Assembly (NCBI GenBank): GCA_942636505.2
Contig: CALOGB020000221.1
Coordinates: 186,001 to 250,000 of the forward strand
Source of the DNA: an uncultured bacterium
GTDB lineage: Bacteria; Pseudomonadota; Alphaproteobacteria; Sphingomonadales; Sphingomonadaceae
DNA length: 64,000 nucleotides
Direction: 5' to 3'
This document shows, piece by piece, positions 1 through 8,916 of the stretch. A model generated the notes under the pieces. It was given only the letters and a program-made list of their open reading frames with translations, was not told where the DNA came from and searched no databases. Position numbers and translations under genes: made by a program. The stretch's first letter is position 1, and every line of letters begins with the position of its first letter.

Positions 1-146
1 ACATGCGGGACCCCGCCGATCGCACTGACCACCACCGCGCCGGTATCCGGCCGCCGATCGCACGCGGCCAGCACCGCGCACCCGGCGAATAGCGCGACGC
101 TCGCCGCAAGCCGCAAGCGTCGTCTGCGTTCAGCGCCTAGTCGCAA
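1..146 (-). CDS. Putative lipoprotein, N-terminal fragment
   Basis: Only the N-terminal part is in the window; the frame stays open through the left edge. From a TTG at 146-144 it reads an arginine-rich n-region, a hydrophobic stretch (LAASVALFAGCAVLA) and the lipobox LAAC, followed by DRRPDTGAVVVSAIGG. This is the pattern of a type II (lipoprotein) signal peptide, so the mature protein would be lipidated on Cys and held in the envelope. No ATG is available and no strong ribosome binding site is visible, so the start is uncertain. The mature region is too short to assign a family. Confidence 0.45.
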   Translation of the reverse strand, partial: MRLGAERRRRLRLAASVALFAGCAVLAACDRRPDTGAVVVSAIGGVPH

Positions 147-287
147 ACCGGGTCGACCGCCTGAACCCGATCGCAGCACAAGTATCTGGTGGATCGTCGA
201 CGTCAGCATCGTCGACGGTGTAGGCCCGGACGTCCCGCGGGGCAACGCAGAGGGCACCGCGCACGACCCGATAAACGCCTCGCAACG

Positions 288-659
288 TTACCGGCCGCCC
301 CGAAATTCGAAGGTGAAGCGATAGGCGCTGTCCTTTGCGGGACGAGCATCCACTCGCCGCACCGGGCTGGCCGCGACCAAGGTCAGCGCGCCGTCCGCGA
401 CGTTGACGGGCATGCCGAGCGTCAGATCGATCTGCCTGGACCAGCCGCCGCCCATGACGGTCGCGCGCACTACCAGCCGTCCCGCCCAGACGCATTGCGC
501 ATCAACCGGGCAGCGACTGTCTTCGATGACCCGGTCCGCGCGCACTTTCGGTCCGTCGACGAACGCGGTCTGGCCAAGCGCTATCGGACCTTCGACCGGG
601 ACATGCGCCGTGCAACCCGTGATGAACGTCCCGGCCAATGCGCAGATAGCCGCTCGCAT
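288..659 (-). CDS. Small putative lipoprotein with CPVDAQCVWAGR motif
   Basis: About 123 residues. The N-terminus MRAAICALAGTFITGC is a lipoprotein signal peptide with Cys at the lipobox, so the product should sit in the cell envelope. The mature part carries EDSRCPVDAQCVWAGR, a short Cys-containing motif I recall from small uncharacterised secreted proteins of Gram-negative bacteria, and the rest is predicted beta-rich. The ATG at 659 puts the signal peptide at the very N-terminus; a GTG at 680 would add seven residues and overlap the preceding gene by a few bases. It lies directly behind the I78-like gene on the same strand, so the two are probably cotranscribed. No function is assigned. 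Confidence 0.65.
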   Translation of the reverse strand: MRAAICALAGTFITGCTAHVPVEGPIALGQTAFVDGPKVRADRVIEDSRCPVDAQCVWAGRLVVRATVMGGGWSRQIDLTLGMPVNVADGALTLVAASPVRRVDARPAKDSAYRFTFEFRGGR

Positions 660-672
660 CAAGACTGCGCGC

Positions 673-963
673 TCAACCACAGGACGCGGAGACCACCCGG
701 CCGTCCGCGACGATGACGGTCACGCGCTCCTGCCGATAATCGCGCGTCATCGGATCGCCAGGTGCGAGCCGACGGACTACGGAGCCCCCCGTCCGGCGAA
801 GAATATCCCCGTCGCCTGGCGCGGTCTGCCCGGCGAGCGCCGCGGCGGCATCGGGGCGGCATAGTCTCGTACTCGCCCGGTCGTTCGTGCCGGTCGAGGC
901 GCAGGCTCCAAGGCACGCCAGCCCCAGCATCGACACCAGCATGCTTCCCTTGATCGTCGTCAT
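673..963 (-). CDS. I78-family peptidase inhibitor-like lipoprotein
   Basis: A 96-residue protein. MTTIKGSMLVSMLGLACLGAC is a lipoprotein signal peptide (lipobox LGAC). The mature part reads CRPDAAAALAGQ...ILRRTGGSVVRRLAPGDPMTRDYRQERVTV...DGRVVSASCG, the signature of the I78 peptidase inhibitor family: an N-terminal Cys region, the RxxxPGxxxTxDYRxxRxxV core and a terminal Cys. Family members are small periplasmic or envelope proteins thought to inhibit serine proteases. The start at 963 is preceded by a GGGGAT ribosome binding site. Upstream in-frame codons to 1086 lie ahead of the signal peptide and are rejected. Confidence 0.8.
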   Translation of the reverse strand: MTTIKGSMLVSMLGLACLGACASTGTNDRASTRLCRPDAAAALAGQTAPGDGDILRRTGGSVVRRLAPGDPMTRDYRQERVTVIVADGRVVSASCG

Positions 964-1131
964 CGTCACATCCCCGTCACCGTAAGCCGCGCCCTGATTA
1001 GCGAGCCGAACCTGAACGGTAGACGGTGCCGACAACGGATAGCCTTGATCGAACGGGCGGGGGGCGTGCCCCGGTATCCAGTGCAACGGCGTGCAAGGCC
1101 GACCGTCCGCGGAAGGCCTTGCACCGCCCGG

Positions 1132-2568
1132 TCAGCTGATATGCACGGCCTTCGTGACCAGATGCGCGGCAATGCCCTCTGGACCGTCCTCGGAACCATG
1201 CCCGCTCTCCTTCACGCCGCCGAACGGGCTGTCGGGATAGCTCAGCCGGACGTTGTTGATCGCGATCATCCCCGCCTCGATCGCGTCGCCGAGCATGTTC
1301 TGGCGACGGCCATTCTCGGTGAAGCAATACGCCGCCAGCCCGAACGGCAGGCGGTTGGCTTCGGTCACCGCGTCCTCGTCCGTCGCGAACCGGCTGAGCA
1401 GGGCGACCGGGCCGAACGGCTCCTCGTTCATCGCACGCGCCGACAGGGGTACGTCGGCCAGCACGGTCGGCTGGAAGAAGAACCCGCCCTGGCCGCCATA
1501 GTCGCCGCCCGCGAGCAGCTTGGCACCGTGCCCGGTCGCGTCGCCGACCAGCTCGGCGATCGCATCGGGACGGCGGGCGTTGGCCATCGGGCCCATCTGG
1601 CTCGCCGCATCCATGCCGTCGCCGATCTTCAGCGCGCGCGTTCGCTCGGCAAAACCGGCGGCAAACCGGTCATAGATGCCGTCCTGCACATGGAATCGCG
1701 TCGGCGCGACGCAGACCTGGCCCGCGTTGCGAAACTTGTGCGCGACCAGCGTATCGAGCGTCTTCTCCAGATCGCAATCGTCGAACACCAGCACCGGGCC
1801 ATGCCCGCCCAGCTCCATCGTCGTCCGCATCATCGTATCGGCGGCCAGCTTCATCAGCGCCTTGCCGACCGGCACAGATCCGGTGAAGCTCAGTTTCCGC
1901 GTGATCGGCGAGGCGAGCAGGTGGCGCGACACCATGTCGGGCACGCCGAACACGCATTGCGCGACATCACCGGGCAATCCGGCGTCCTGGAAGCAGCGCA
2001 TGACCTCGACCGCGCTACCCGCGGTTTCCTCGGATGGCTTGATGATGATCGAGCAGCCGGCCGCGACCGCCGGTGCGATCTTGCGCACGACGTTCATGAT
2101 CGGGAAGTTCCACGCGCAGAACGCCGCCACCGGGCCGACCGGCTGGTGCAGGACCAGGCTTCGCATACCCGATGGGCGGGGCAGCACGCGGCCATAGACT
2201 CGCAGGCCCTCGGCGGCGTGGAAATCGAGCAGCGCGGCGGCAAACGCGACCTCGCCCTTCGCCTCGGCCTGGATCTTGCCCTGCTCGAGCGTAGCGATAC
2301 GCGCGATGTGATCGCCGCGCTCGCGCAGCAGTTGCGCGGTCCGCACCAGGATCGCGGCGCGCTTTTCCGGCGGGGTCGCACGCCATGCGATAAAGCCGCG
2401 CTGCGTCGCCTCCAGCGCACGATCGAGGTCCGCGGCGTTGGCGAGCGGCAACGCCGCCTGTCCCGCACCGGTCGCCGGGTTCAGCACGTCGCGCGTGTCG
2501 CGACCGTCGCCGCTCAGCCATTCGCCGGCGATGTAGAGCCCGAGCTTGGTGTCATAGGCGGTGGTCAT
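1132..2568 (-). CDS. NAD(P)-dependent aldehyde dehydrogenase (succinate-semialdehyde dehydrogenase-like)
   Basis: A full-length 478-residue class 3-type aldehyde dehydrogenase that oxidises an aldehyde to its acid with NAD(P)+ in the cytosol. Visible landmarks are WNFP (Asn154, oxyanion), IIKPSE (Lys177, cofactor), FTGS at 228-231, MELGG with general-base Glu252, GQVCVAP with nucleophile Cys286, EEPFGPV and the C-terminal SPFGGVKESGHG. The last part resembles proteins annotated as succinate-semialdehyde dehydrogenases, but substrate cannot be read from sequence. The ATG at 2568 follows a GGAGA site. The frame extends upstream, but that part has no family similarity. It is divergent from the phospholipase C gene across about 350 bases. 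Confidence 0.9.
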   Translation of the reverse strand: MTTAYDTKLGLYIAGEWLSGDGRDTRDVLNPATGAGQAALPLANAADLDRALEATQRGFIAWRATPPEKRAAILVRTAQLLRERGDHIARIATLEQGKIQAEAKGEVAFAAALLDFHAAEGLRVYGRVLPRPSGMRSLVLHQPVGPVAAFCAWNFPIMNVVRKIAPAVAAGCSIIIKPSEETAGSAVEVMRCFQDAGLPGDVAQCVFGVPDMVSRHLLASPITRKLSFTGSVPVGKALMKLAADTMMRTTMELGGHGPVLVFDDCDLEKTLDTLVAHKFRNAGQVCVAPTRFHVQDGIYDRFAAGFAERTRALKIGDGMDAASQMGPMANARRPDAIAELVGDATGHGAKLLAGGDYGGQGGFFFQPTVLADVPLSARAMNEEPFGPVALLSRFATDEDAVTEANRLPFGLAAYCFTENGRRQNMLGDAIEAGMIAINNVRLSYPDSPFGGVKESGHGSEDGPEGIAAHLVTKAVHIS

Positions 2569-2917
2569 AATCGTCTCCGTTGTTGGCGTCGCGTCCGGCT
2601 GAACCGTCATGTCGTCGTCGATCGTCGCCGCGGTAAGACCCAAGGCGCAATCGAGGGATCGTACGTGGCAATCGCCGGATCGATCGAGCGAAATGCTGGG
2701 ATCGCCCGGCATGGCGATCACAGCATATGGCAGCGGGTCCGCAGGCTCAACCGGAGCGATGCGATCGTCGCGCCTATCATCCGTGCGGAGGCCCGGCCCC
2801 GCGCGAGGCCTCGTGTCACGTACATGACACGCATCGGGCATACGGAGCAGGCGCGCAGTACCTTGTGCGATCCCGCGCGTTTGGGGATCGTGCGCGTTCA
2901 TCATTCGGATCGTGGCC
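2569..2917. other. Divergent intergenic region, no gene seen
   Basis: About 350 bases between the start codons of the aldehyde dehydrogenase (minus) and phospholipase C (plus). Both promoters must lie here. I found no convincing -35/-10 pair, GGAAC-type stress promoter or long palindrome. The reading frames that cross it show no family features. Confidence 0.5.
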
Positions 2918-5017
2918 ATGACAGAAGTTTCTCGTCGCACGCTGCTCGCCGCCGGCCTGTCCGGTGCGACGCTGTCCGCGTTTCCCGCGGCGATCGCGCG
3001 GGCGGCGGCGATCGCACCCGAGGTGAAGACGGGCTCGATCATGGATGTCGAGCACGTCGTCATCCTGATGCAGGAGAATCGCGGCTTCGATCATTATTTC
3101 GGGTCGCTGCGCGGCGTCCGCGGGTTTGCGGACCGGTTGCCGATCCCCGTCCCGTCCGAGGCCGACGCGACGAGGCCGGCGCCGGTCTGGTACCAGAGCG
3201 ATCGAACCGCCCCCGGCGGCGCGCGGACGGTCCTGCCGTTCCACCTCGCGACGCGGACGAATTTCGACCTGATGCGGATGGAGGGCACGCCGCATAGCTG
3301 GCCCGACGCGCAACGGGGCTGGGACGAGGGTCGGATGGCGCACTGGCCCGAAGCCAAGAGCCAGCGCGCGATGGGGCATTATCGACGCGAGGACATCCCG
3401 TTCCAGTTCGCACTCGCGGAGGCGTTCACCGTCTGCGATGCCTATCATTGCTCGGTCCAGACCGGCACCAACACCAACCGCCTGTTCCTGTGGAGCGGCA
3501 CCAACGATCCCGGCGGCACGCTGGGCGGTCCGGCGATCGGCAATTCGCACGACAGTTTCCCCGCGGACGGCGGCGCTGCCGATCCGTATCGCTGGACGAC
3601 GGTGGTCGAGCGGTTGCAGGCGAAGGGTGTCGACTGGCGCATCTACCAGGACATGGCCGACAATTTCACCGACAACCCGCTGGTTGGCTTCGCCGCGTTC
3701 CGGGACGCGCACCGGGGTGATGGGGATCCTGCATTACGAGAGCGCGCGCTGACGACCCGCGGGCTCGACGTCTTGCGCAACGACGTTCTCGCCGGGCGAC
3801 TGCCGCAAGTGTCCTACGTCATCGCCACCGCGAAAGGCTCCGAGCATCCCGGACCATCGAGCCACGCGCAAGGCGCCGCCTATACCGCCGACGTGCTCGA
3901 CGCGCTGACCGCCGACCCCAAGGTTTGGGCACGAACCGTGCTGCTCGTGATGTTCGACGAGAATGACGGCTTCTTCGATCACGTCCCGCCGCCGGCGCCC
4001 CCCTCGCACGCCGCCGACGGCACGCTGCTCGGCAGATCGACGGTCGATCTCGATGGCAGCTATCACCTCCACCCGAGCAAAAGCGATGCCGCGCTCGATC
4101 TCCCCGCCTATCGCGGCCGGGCCTATGGGCTGGGCCCGCGCGTGCCGATGTATGTCGTCTCGCCTTGGAGCCGGGGCGGGTGGGTCAACTCGCAAGTGTT
4201 CGATCACACCTCGGTGATCCGCTTCCTCGAACGCCGGTTCGACTTTCACGAACCCAACATCGCGCCGTGGCGCCGCGCGGTCTGCGGCGATCTGACGTCC
4301 GCGTTCGACTTCACCGCGGCCGACCCTGCGCCGTTCGCCGCGATGCCCGATCCACGGCCCGATGCCGTCCGGGCCGCGGCGATCCCCAAGCAGATAAGCC
4401 CCCAAGCGCCAGCCGGGTCGCAGCACCCATGGCAGGAACCCGGCATCCGCCGCGCTCGTCCGCTGCCCTATGCCTTGGCCGTCAGCGAGAGGATCGCCGA
4501 TCGCGCGCTCCATCTACGCTTTCAAACGGAGGGGACGCAGGCGGCGGTGTTCCACGTCTACGACCGCACCGCCCTGGCCCAACCGCCGCGCCGCTTCACC
4601 GTCGAACCCGGACACACGTTGGACGGGCACTGGCCGTTCGACGACGCGGGCGTTTACGATCTGTGGGTGCTCGGCCCGAACGGCTTCCACCGCCATTTCG
4701 CCGGCAGCGGAAACGATCCACTGCACCTGTACCAGGTGCAGTGGATCACCGCCGCGGACGATCTCGTTCTGCGACTGCCTGGCAGCCGGCGCGATCATGG
4801 TCTGGTGGCGAGCGTTGCGGCGATCGGCATGCCGCCTAAGGTGATGCCATTGGCCGAAACACGCTATCGCTGGCCTCTCCGCGACAGTTTCGGCTGGTAC
4901 GACGTCACGGTTACCACTGCCACGGCCCCCCAATTTCGGCGTCGCGTGTCTGGCCGCGTCGATGCGCCGGGCCGGATCACGTGCAGCGATCCATTTCCGC
5001 CTGACGCGCACGCGTAG
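2918..5017 (+). CDS. plcN: Phosphocholine-specific phospholipase C, Tat-exported
   Basis: About 699 residues, typical for bacterial non-haemolytic phospholipase C of the phosphoesterase/acid phosphatase superfamily. The protein cleaves phosphatidylcholine to diacylglycerol and phosphocholine outside the cytoplasm. The N-terminus MTEVSRRTLLAAG is a Tat signal peptide (twin arginine at 6-7). Then come VEHVVILMQENRGFDHYFGSLRGVRGF, the family hallmark, TGTNTNRLFLWSG, FDENDGFFDHVPPP and, at the C-terminus, two beta-rich domains of the DUF756 type. The ATG at 2918 is used here; a GTG six bases upstream is also possible. It stands alone, divergent from the aldehyde dehydrogenase. The symbol is by similarity only. 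Confidence 0.9.
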   Translation: MTEVSRRTLLAAGLSGATLSAFPAAIARAAAIAPEVKTGSIMDVEHVVILMQENRGFDHYFGSLRGVRGFADRLPIPVPSEADATRPAPVWYQSDRTAPGGARTVLPFHLATRTNFDLMRMEGTPHSWPDAQRGWDEGRMAHWPEAKSQRAMGHYRREDIPFQFALAEAFTVCDAYHCSVQTGTNTNRLFLWSGTNDPGGTLGGPAIGNSHDSFPADGGAADPYRWTTVVERLQAKGVDWRIYQDMADNFTDNPLVGFAAFRDAHRGDGDPALRERALTTRGLDVLRNDVLAGRLPQVSYVIATAKGSEHPGPSSHAQGAAYTADVLDALTADPKVWARTVLLVMFDENDGFFDHVPPPAPPSHAADGTLLGRSTVDLDGSYHLHPSKSDAALDLPAYRGRAYGLGPRVPMYVVSPWSRGGWVNSQVFDHTSVIRFLERRFDFHEPNIAPWRRAVCGDLTSAFDFTAADPAPFAAMPDPRPDAVRAAAIPKQISPQAPAGSQHPWQEPGIRRARPLPYALAVSERIADRALHLRFQTEGTQAAVFHVYDRTALAQPPRRFTVEPGHTLDGHWPFDDAGVYDLWVLGPNGFHRHFAGSGNDPLHLYQVQWITAADDLVLRLPGSRRDHGLVASVAAIGMPPKVMPLAETRYRWPLRDSFGWYDVTVTTATAPQFRRRVSGRVDAPGRITCSDPFPPDAHA

Positions 5018-5065
5018 ACCTGGTCGGTCCACCCAGGCCAACACGACCGCATAGCCGCAAACGCG

Positions 5066-5317
5066 TCATCCGACGGGAGACTTCCGATCGGCGTCTTCCT
5101 CGCGCAGGAACTGGAGAAGCTCCTCGATCTCGTCCGATCCATAGCGCAGTGCCATGTCGTCCACCTCGATCTCGACCGTAGCGCGATCCTCCGACGACCA
5201 ACCGGCGAGGATGTCGGCACAGTCGGCCAAAGACCCGCGCGCAACGCTCTTCCGCTCCCCACCCGATTTGTCGGTGCGGTAGATCGTGGCTGGCTCACTC
5301 AGCGGATAGGTCGTCAT
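5066..5317 (-). CDS. Hypothetical acidic protein, 83 aa
   Basis: Reads MTTYPLSEPATIYRTDKSGGERKSVARGSLADCADILAGWSSEDRATVEIEVDD and ends in an acidic LLQFLREEDADRKSPVG. There is no signal peptide or membrane segment, so it is probably a small soluble cytosolic protein. I do not recognise a family. The ATG at 5317 is preceded by GGAAGAG. It lies between the phospholipase gene and the DUF892 gene, on the same strand as the latter and about 75 bases downstream of it, so a shared transcript is possible. Confidence 0.6.
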   Translation of the reverse strand: MTTYPLSEPATIYRTDKSGGERKSVARGSLADCADILAGWSSEDRATVEIEVDDMALRYGSDEIEELLQFLREEDADRKSPVG

Positions 5318-5391
5318 GGATCTCGTCTCTTCCGTCCGGCAATGTATGGGATGCGGATGCCCGCCGACTGCATGCCGGCGGGCATTCGAGG

Positions 5392-5901
5392 TCACTCGTC
5401 TTCGTCTTCGGCGTCGATGTTGACGGTCGTCTCGGCGAGCTTGGTCATATATTCGTCGCCACCGTAGATGTCCTTGGTGGCAGCACTCAGCTTCTTGTGG
5501 TCGTCCTTGAGACCCAGCGCCTTGGCGTACGCCGTCGCGGTGCCGAACCCGGCGATCCCGTAATGCGTCATCCGCTGATACTGCGCGATGATCATCACAT
5601 CGAGCAGCGGTCCCTTCTCCGGCCCTTCCTCAAGGACATGCTTGGTGGCTTCGGCGACAAGGCCTTCCATGCCCTTGCAATGCTCCTTCGAGACCTTCTC
5701 GTCGTTCGATGCGATCAGGTCCTTGAGCAGGTCGGTATGCGTCTCGATATCCGCCTGCGACTTGGTCAGCATCTCCTTCAGCGATGCGTCGCTCGCCTTC
5801 GACGTAATCTTCTTGAGGACCTTCTTCATCTGGTCGTTCGCGGACCACAGGTCCTTCAGCTCGTCGGTGTAGATTTCCTGGAGATCTTGGGGTGCAGACA
5901 T
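5392..5901 (-). CDS. Ferritin-like DUF892 (YciE/YciF family) protein
   Basis: A 169-residue all-helical protein beginning MSAPQDLQEIYTDELKDLWSANDQMKKVLKKI, the standard start of DUF892 family members. These adopt a ferritin-like four-helix bundle and are usually induced by osmotic, oxidative or stationary-phase stress. The helices carry possible metal ligands: Glu9, Glu14, a central HTDLLKDL, and HYGIAGFGTATAYAKALG in the fourth helix. The acidic tail ends AEDEDE. The neighbours (acidic Gly-rich protein, zinc alcohol dehydrogenase, SDR) fit a stress set, but no GGAAC-type promoter was found in front of it. Confidence 0.88.
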   Translation of the reverse strand: MSAPQDLQEIYTDELKDLWSANDQMKKVLKKITSKASDASLKEMLTKSQADIETHTDLLKDLIASNDEKVSKEHCKGMEGLVAEATKHVLEEGPEKGPLLDVMIIAQYQRMTHYGIAGFGTATAYAKALGLKDDHKKLSAATKDIYGGDEYMTKLAETTVNIDAEDEDE

Positions 5902-5985
5902 GGGATCATCCTCGTGGCTCCACCGGGCGGGATGCGCGGCGGCTGGTTTTGAATTTCGAAAAGCTGGTAGCGGGACGCGGCGACC

Positions 5986-6444
5986 TCAGCCGGCGCCGGG
6001 CTGCTTCTGCTCGTCCTCGTAGTCGGCGTCGGTGCCTATCTTGCCGCTGGCCTCGGCCTCGGCGATGCCCGACGTCTCGACGACCTCGATCGAGTGACCT
6101 TCGGCCGAGATCGCATGCGGCTCGCGGTCCGCATCAGGGTCGGCGGCGATGGTCGTACGGTCACCGCCGTCCGAGCCTGCGACACCGTTTCCGGCATTGC
6201 CGCCGTCTTCGCCTGCCTGGCCGCCGCCGTGATAGGCGATGTCGGTCTGGCCGCCATGCGCCATGAAGCCAGTGTTCGTCTCGGTCTTGCCGGCATGCGG
6301 ATTGGGGTAGGACCCGCCGCCGCTTTCGCCGCCCTCGTTGCGGCCGTGAACGTCATCGTTGCCGCGCGGTGAGTCCGAGACGCCGTCCGGTGCGCCTTTG
6401 CTCGCTGGATTGCCGGGCACGGGGGTATGAACCTTGTCACTCAT
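5986..6444 (-). CDS. Gly/Asp-rich low-complexity acidic protein
   Basis: About 152 residues starting MSDKVHTPVPGNPASKG. The centre is almost entirely Gly, Asp, Asn, Ser and His (GRNEGGESGGGSYPNPHAGKTETN, HGGGQAGEDGGNAGNG), and the C-terminus is acidic (GTDADYEDEQKQPGAG). No signal peptide or fold is evident; composition suggests a disordered, soluble protein. The ATG at 6444 has AAGGACG as its ribosome binding site, and in-frame upstream codons run into the terminator of the alcohol dehydrogenase. Such proteins are seen near stress genes in sphingomonads, but no role can be assigned. Confidence 0.65.
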   Translation of the reverse strand: MSDKVHTPVPGNPASKGAPDGVSDSPRGNDDVHGRNEGGESGGGSYPNPHAGKTETNTGFMAHGGQTDIAYHGGGQAGEDGGNAGNGVAGSDGGDRTTIAADPDADREPHAISAEGHSIEVVETSGIAEAEASGKIGTDADYEDEQKQPGAG

Positions 6445-6481
6445 CGGTACGTCCTTCTGAATGTAGCGGATCAAAACAAAT

Positions 6482-6516
6482 CGGCCCGATCCGCTCGTCA
6501 GGAGCGGACCGGGCCG
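6482..6516 (-). terminator. Intrinsic terminator of the alcohol dehydrogenase gene
   Basis: A 15-bp near-perfect stem (arms 6482-6496 and 6502-6516, one mismatch, 5-base loop) begins 9 bases after the stop codon. On the minus strand it is followed by ATTTGTTTTG. Confidence 0.8.
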
Positions 6517-6524
6517 GGAAGGGG

Positions 6525-7697
6525 TTACGGCCGCAGCACGACCTTGATGACGCCATCCTGCTTGTCGCGGAACTTCTGGTACATCTCGGGCGCATCCTCG
6601 AGGCTGGCCGGGTGAGTCACGACGAAGCTCGGGTCGATATCGCCCGCCTCGATCCGCGCGAGCAGCGGCTTGGTATAGGCCTGGACGTGCGTCTGACCGG
6701 TCTTGATCGTCAGCCCCTTGTTCATCATCGCGCCGATCGGAATCTTGTCGCCCATCCCGACATAGACGCCGGGAACCGACACCGTGCCGCCCATCCGGCA
6801 GCTCATGATCGCCTCGCGCAGCACGTGCACACGGTCGGTCGCGAGGAAGGTCGCCGCCTTCACCTTGTCGATCACCGCATCCACAGCGCCATGACCCGAA
6901 GCCTCGGCACCCACGGCATCGATGCAGCTGTCGGGGCCACGGCCCTTGGTGCGGAACTGCAGCTCGTCATAGACGCTGTCGACCTCGGCGAAGTTGATCG
7001 TCTCCGCGCCGCCTGCCTCGGCCATCGCCAGACGCTCGGGGACCTCGTCGATCGCGATCACGCGGCCCGCGCCTAGCATCAGCGCCGAGCGGATCGCGAA
7101 CTGGCCGACCGGACCGCAACCCCAGATCGCCACGGTGTCGCCCGGCTCGATCTGCGCATTCTCGGCGGCCATGTAGCCGGTCGGGAAGATGTCGGAGAGG
7201 AACAGCGCCTGCTCGTCGGTGACGCTGTCGGGCACCTTGATCGGGCCGATATCCGCCATCGGCACGCGCAGATACTCGGCCTGGCCACCGCAATAGCCGC
7301 CCAGCATGTGGCTGAACCCGAACAGGCCGGCAGGCGAATGGCCCATCGCCTTGATCGCCATCTCCGAGTTCGGATTGGTCCGCTCGCACGCCGAGAACAG
7401 CCCCTTGCGGCAGAAGAAGCAATCGCCGCAGCTGATCGTGAACGGCACGACGACGCGGTCGCCGATCTTCAGGTTGGTGACTTCGGAGCCGAGCGCGACG
7501 ACGACGCCCATGTTCTCGTGGCCCAGGATGTCGCCCGCCTGCATCGTCGGCTGGTATCCGTCGAGCAGATGGAGGTCGGACCCGCAGATCGCGCAGGCCG
7601 TAACCTTGATGATCGCATCGCGCGGATGCTTGATCTCGGGATCTGCAACAGTATCGACCCGAACATCGCCTTTTCCATGCCAAACAAGTGCGCGCAT
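6525..7697 (-). CDS. Zinc-dependent alcohol dehydrogenase (formaldehyde dehydrogenase-like)
   Basis: 390 residues of the medium-chain dehydrogenase/reductase superfamily; it oxidises an alcohol or hydroxymethyl adduct with NAD(P)+ in the cytosol. The catalytic zinc site is ACAICGSD (Cys38) and GHENMG (His60, Glu61). The structural zinc site is the four-Cys loop Cys90, Cys93, Cys96 and Cys104. The dinucleotide fold is VAIWGCGPVGQFAIRSA. The overall match is to the glutathione-independent formaldehyde dehydrogenase-like branch. The ATG at 7697 follows GGAGATC; the frame upstream has no similarity. A strong terminator lies directly downstream, so the gene ends its own transcript. Confidence 0.92.
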   Translation of the reverse strand: MRALVWHGKGDVRVDTVADPEIKHPRDAIIKVTACAICGSDLHLLDGYQPTMQAGDILGHENMGVVVALGSEVTNLKIGDRVVVPFTISCGDCFFCRKGLFSACERTNPNSEMAIKAMGHSPAGLFGFSHMLGGYCGGQAEYLRVPMADIGPIKVPDSVTDEQALFLSDIFPTGYMAAENAQIEPGDTVAIWGCGPVGQFAIRSALMLGAGRVIAIDEVPERLAMAEAGGAETINFAEVDSVYDELQFRTKGRGPDSCIDAVGAEASGHGAVDAVIDKVKAATFLATDRVHVLREAIMSCRMGGTVSVPGVYVGMGDKIPIGAMMNKGLTIKTGQTHVQAYTKPLLARIEAGDIDPSFVVTHPASLEDAPEMYQKFRDKQDGVIKVVLRP

Positions 7698-8245
7698 CAG
7701 AAGATCTCCGTCATAGAATTGCAGACTAGTGCTCACGCACGACACGACATCGCGTCAGACAAGACTCGGCAATGGCGCAAACGCCGCCTGACCATCATCA
7801 ACACTATGCACTGTCGCCACGAAGTCTCGGCCGCGACGTTTCCGCGTCGTCGCCGTCAGCGTGAACATATCCTGGGGAGTATAGCGATCAAGGTGGCGTC
7901 ATCGTTCCTGCGTCACGCCAATATCCGCAGTTAAAATTTCATGTTGATTGTGATCAATATCGACGAACTTAAACTAAATCGCGATACGACAATGAAAGTC
8001 CATAGATCGTAAGGACTTGTCGAACTTGATCGCTCTGCGACATCGTTGCGGTTGCGACATTGATGCTGCGGCTTCCTCTGCGCGACGGCGATTGCCCTAC
8101 CAAGTTTGCGGATGCCGGGGCCAATTCGGAATGTGGACCGTTAGGACGCTATCGCAGTCTGCCGACGCCGTTCGCCCGCCACGCCTTGCACGGCGCTGCG
8201 GCGTTCCGACGGGCGGGTGCACGATTTCAGATCCGGGATAGCCTC
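7698..8245. other. Divergent intergenic region, no gene seen
   Basis: About 550 bases between the alcohol dehydrogenase (minus) and the HAD-SDR-patatin operon (plus). The middle, about 7900-8020, is clearly more AT-rich than the surroundings, as expected for promoters. The frame upstream of the HAD start continues but encodes Arg/Ala/His-rich sequence without family features. No sigma-factor motif was assigned. Confidence 0.5.
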
Positions 8246-8911
8246 ATGCAGATCAAAGCCATTCTCTTCGACATCGACGGTACGCTGGTCGACACCAACG
8301 ACATGCACGTCCTCGCCTGGGAGGAGGCATTCGCGACTGTCGGCGCATCGTTCGACCGGCAAATGATCCACGACCAGATCGGCAAGGGAACCGACATGCT
8401 CGTGCCGACGCTGCTACCCGACGCGGACGAAGATCAGCAGGAAAAGCTCGGCGACACGCACGGCGCGATCTTCAAGGCAAAATACCTAAAGACCGCCAAA
8501 CCGTTCGCGCAGGCGCACGACCTGCTGGCCCACGCGCATGGTCTCGGGCAGCAGGTCGTACTGGCATCGTCGGCCTCCGAGGCAGAACTCGACCATTACA
8601 TAGACCTGCTCGACGTACGCGACCTGATCGCCGCGACGACGAGCAGCGACGACGTCGAGAAGACCAAGCCCGCACCCGACATCTTCGCCACTGCGCTCAA
8701 GAAGCTGCCGGGAATCGATCCCGCCGAGGTGATCGTCGTCGGCGACACGCCCTACGACATCGAGGCCGCGGCCAAATGCGGGATCGCTGCGGTCGCTGTC
8801 CGATCGGGCAAATTCAAGGACGAGCAACTGCACGCGGCAGGCGCGATCGCGATCTACGACGATGTGGCGGCCTTGCTTGCCGGCTACGCAACCTCACCAC
8901 TGGGACGCTAA
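8246..8911 (+). CDS. HAD-superfamily phosphatase
   Basis: A 221-residue haloacid dehalogenase-superfamily hydrolase of the beta-phosphoglucomutase/phosphoglycolate phosphatase type. Motif I is FDIDGTLVDTN (nucleophile Asp9, acid/base Asp11), motif II lies in VVLASSAS, the conserved Lys in KTKPAPD, and motif IV in VVVGDTPYDIEAA. An alpha-helical cap sits between motifs I and II. It should be a cytosolic phosphatase for a small phosphorylated metabolite; the substrate is unknown. The ATG at 8246 is preceded by GGGAT and begins exactly at the family's N-terminus. It is the first gene of an operon: the SDR gene follows after five bases. Confidence 0.85.
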   Translation: MQIKAILFDIDGTLVDTNDMHVLAWEEAFATVGASFDRQMIHDQIGKGTDMLVPTLLPDADEDQQEKLGDTHGAIFKAKYLKTAKPFAQAHDLLAHAHGLGQQVVLASSASEAELDHYIDLLDVRDLIAATTSSDDVEKTKPAPDIFATALKKLPGIDPAEVIVVGDTPYDIEAAAKCGIAAVAVRSGKFKDEQLHAAGAIAIYDDVAALLAGYATSPLGR

Positions 8912-8916
8912 TCGCC

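Noticed and set aside
1045..3297. A 750-codon open frame on the plus strand
   Set aside because: Antisense to the aldehyde dehydrogenase, then out of frame with the phospholipase; Arg/His-rich translation.
7861..7910. GTTCC on the plus strand as a possible EcfG promoter for the alcohol dehydrogenase
   Set aside because: No matching -10 (AACG on the plus strand) is found at 16-17 bases spacing.
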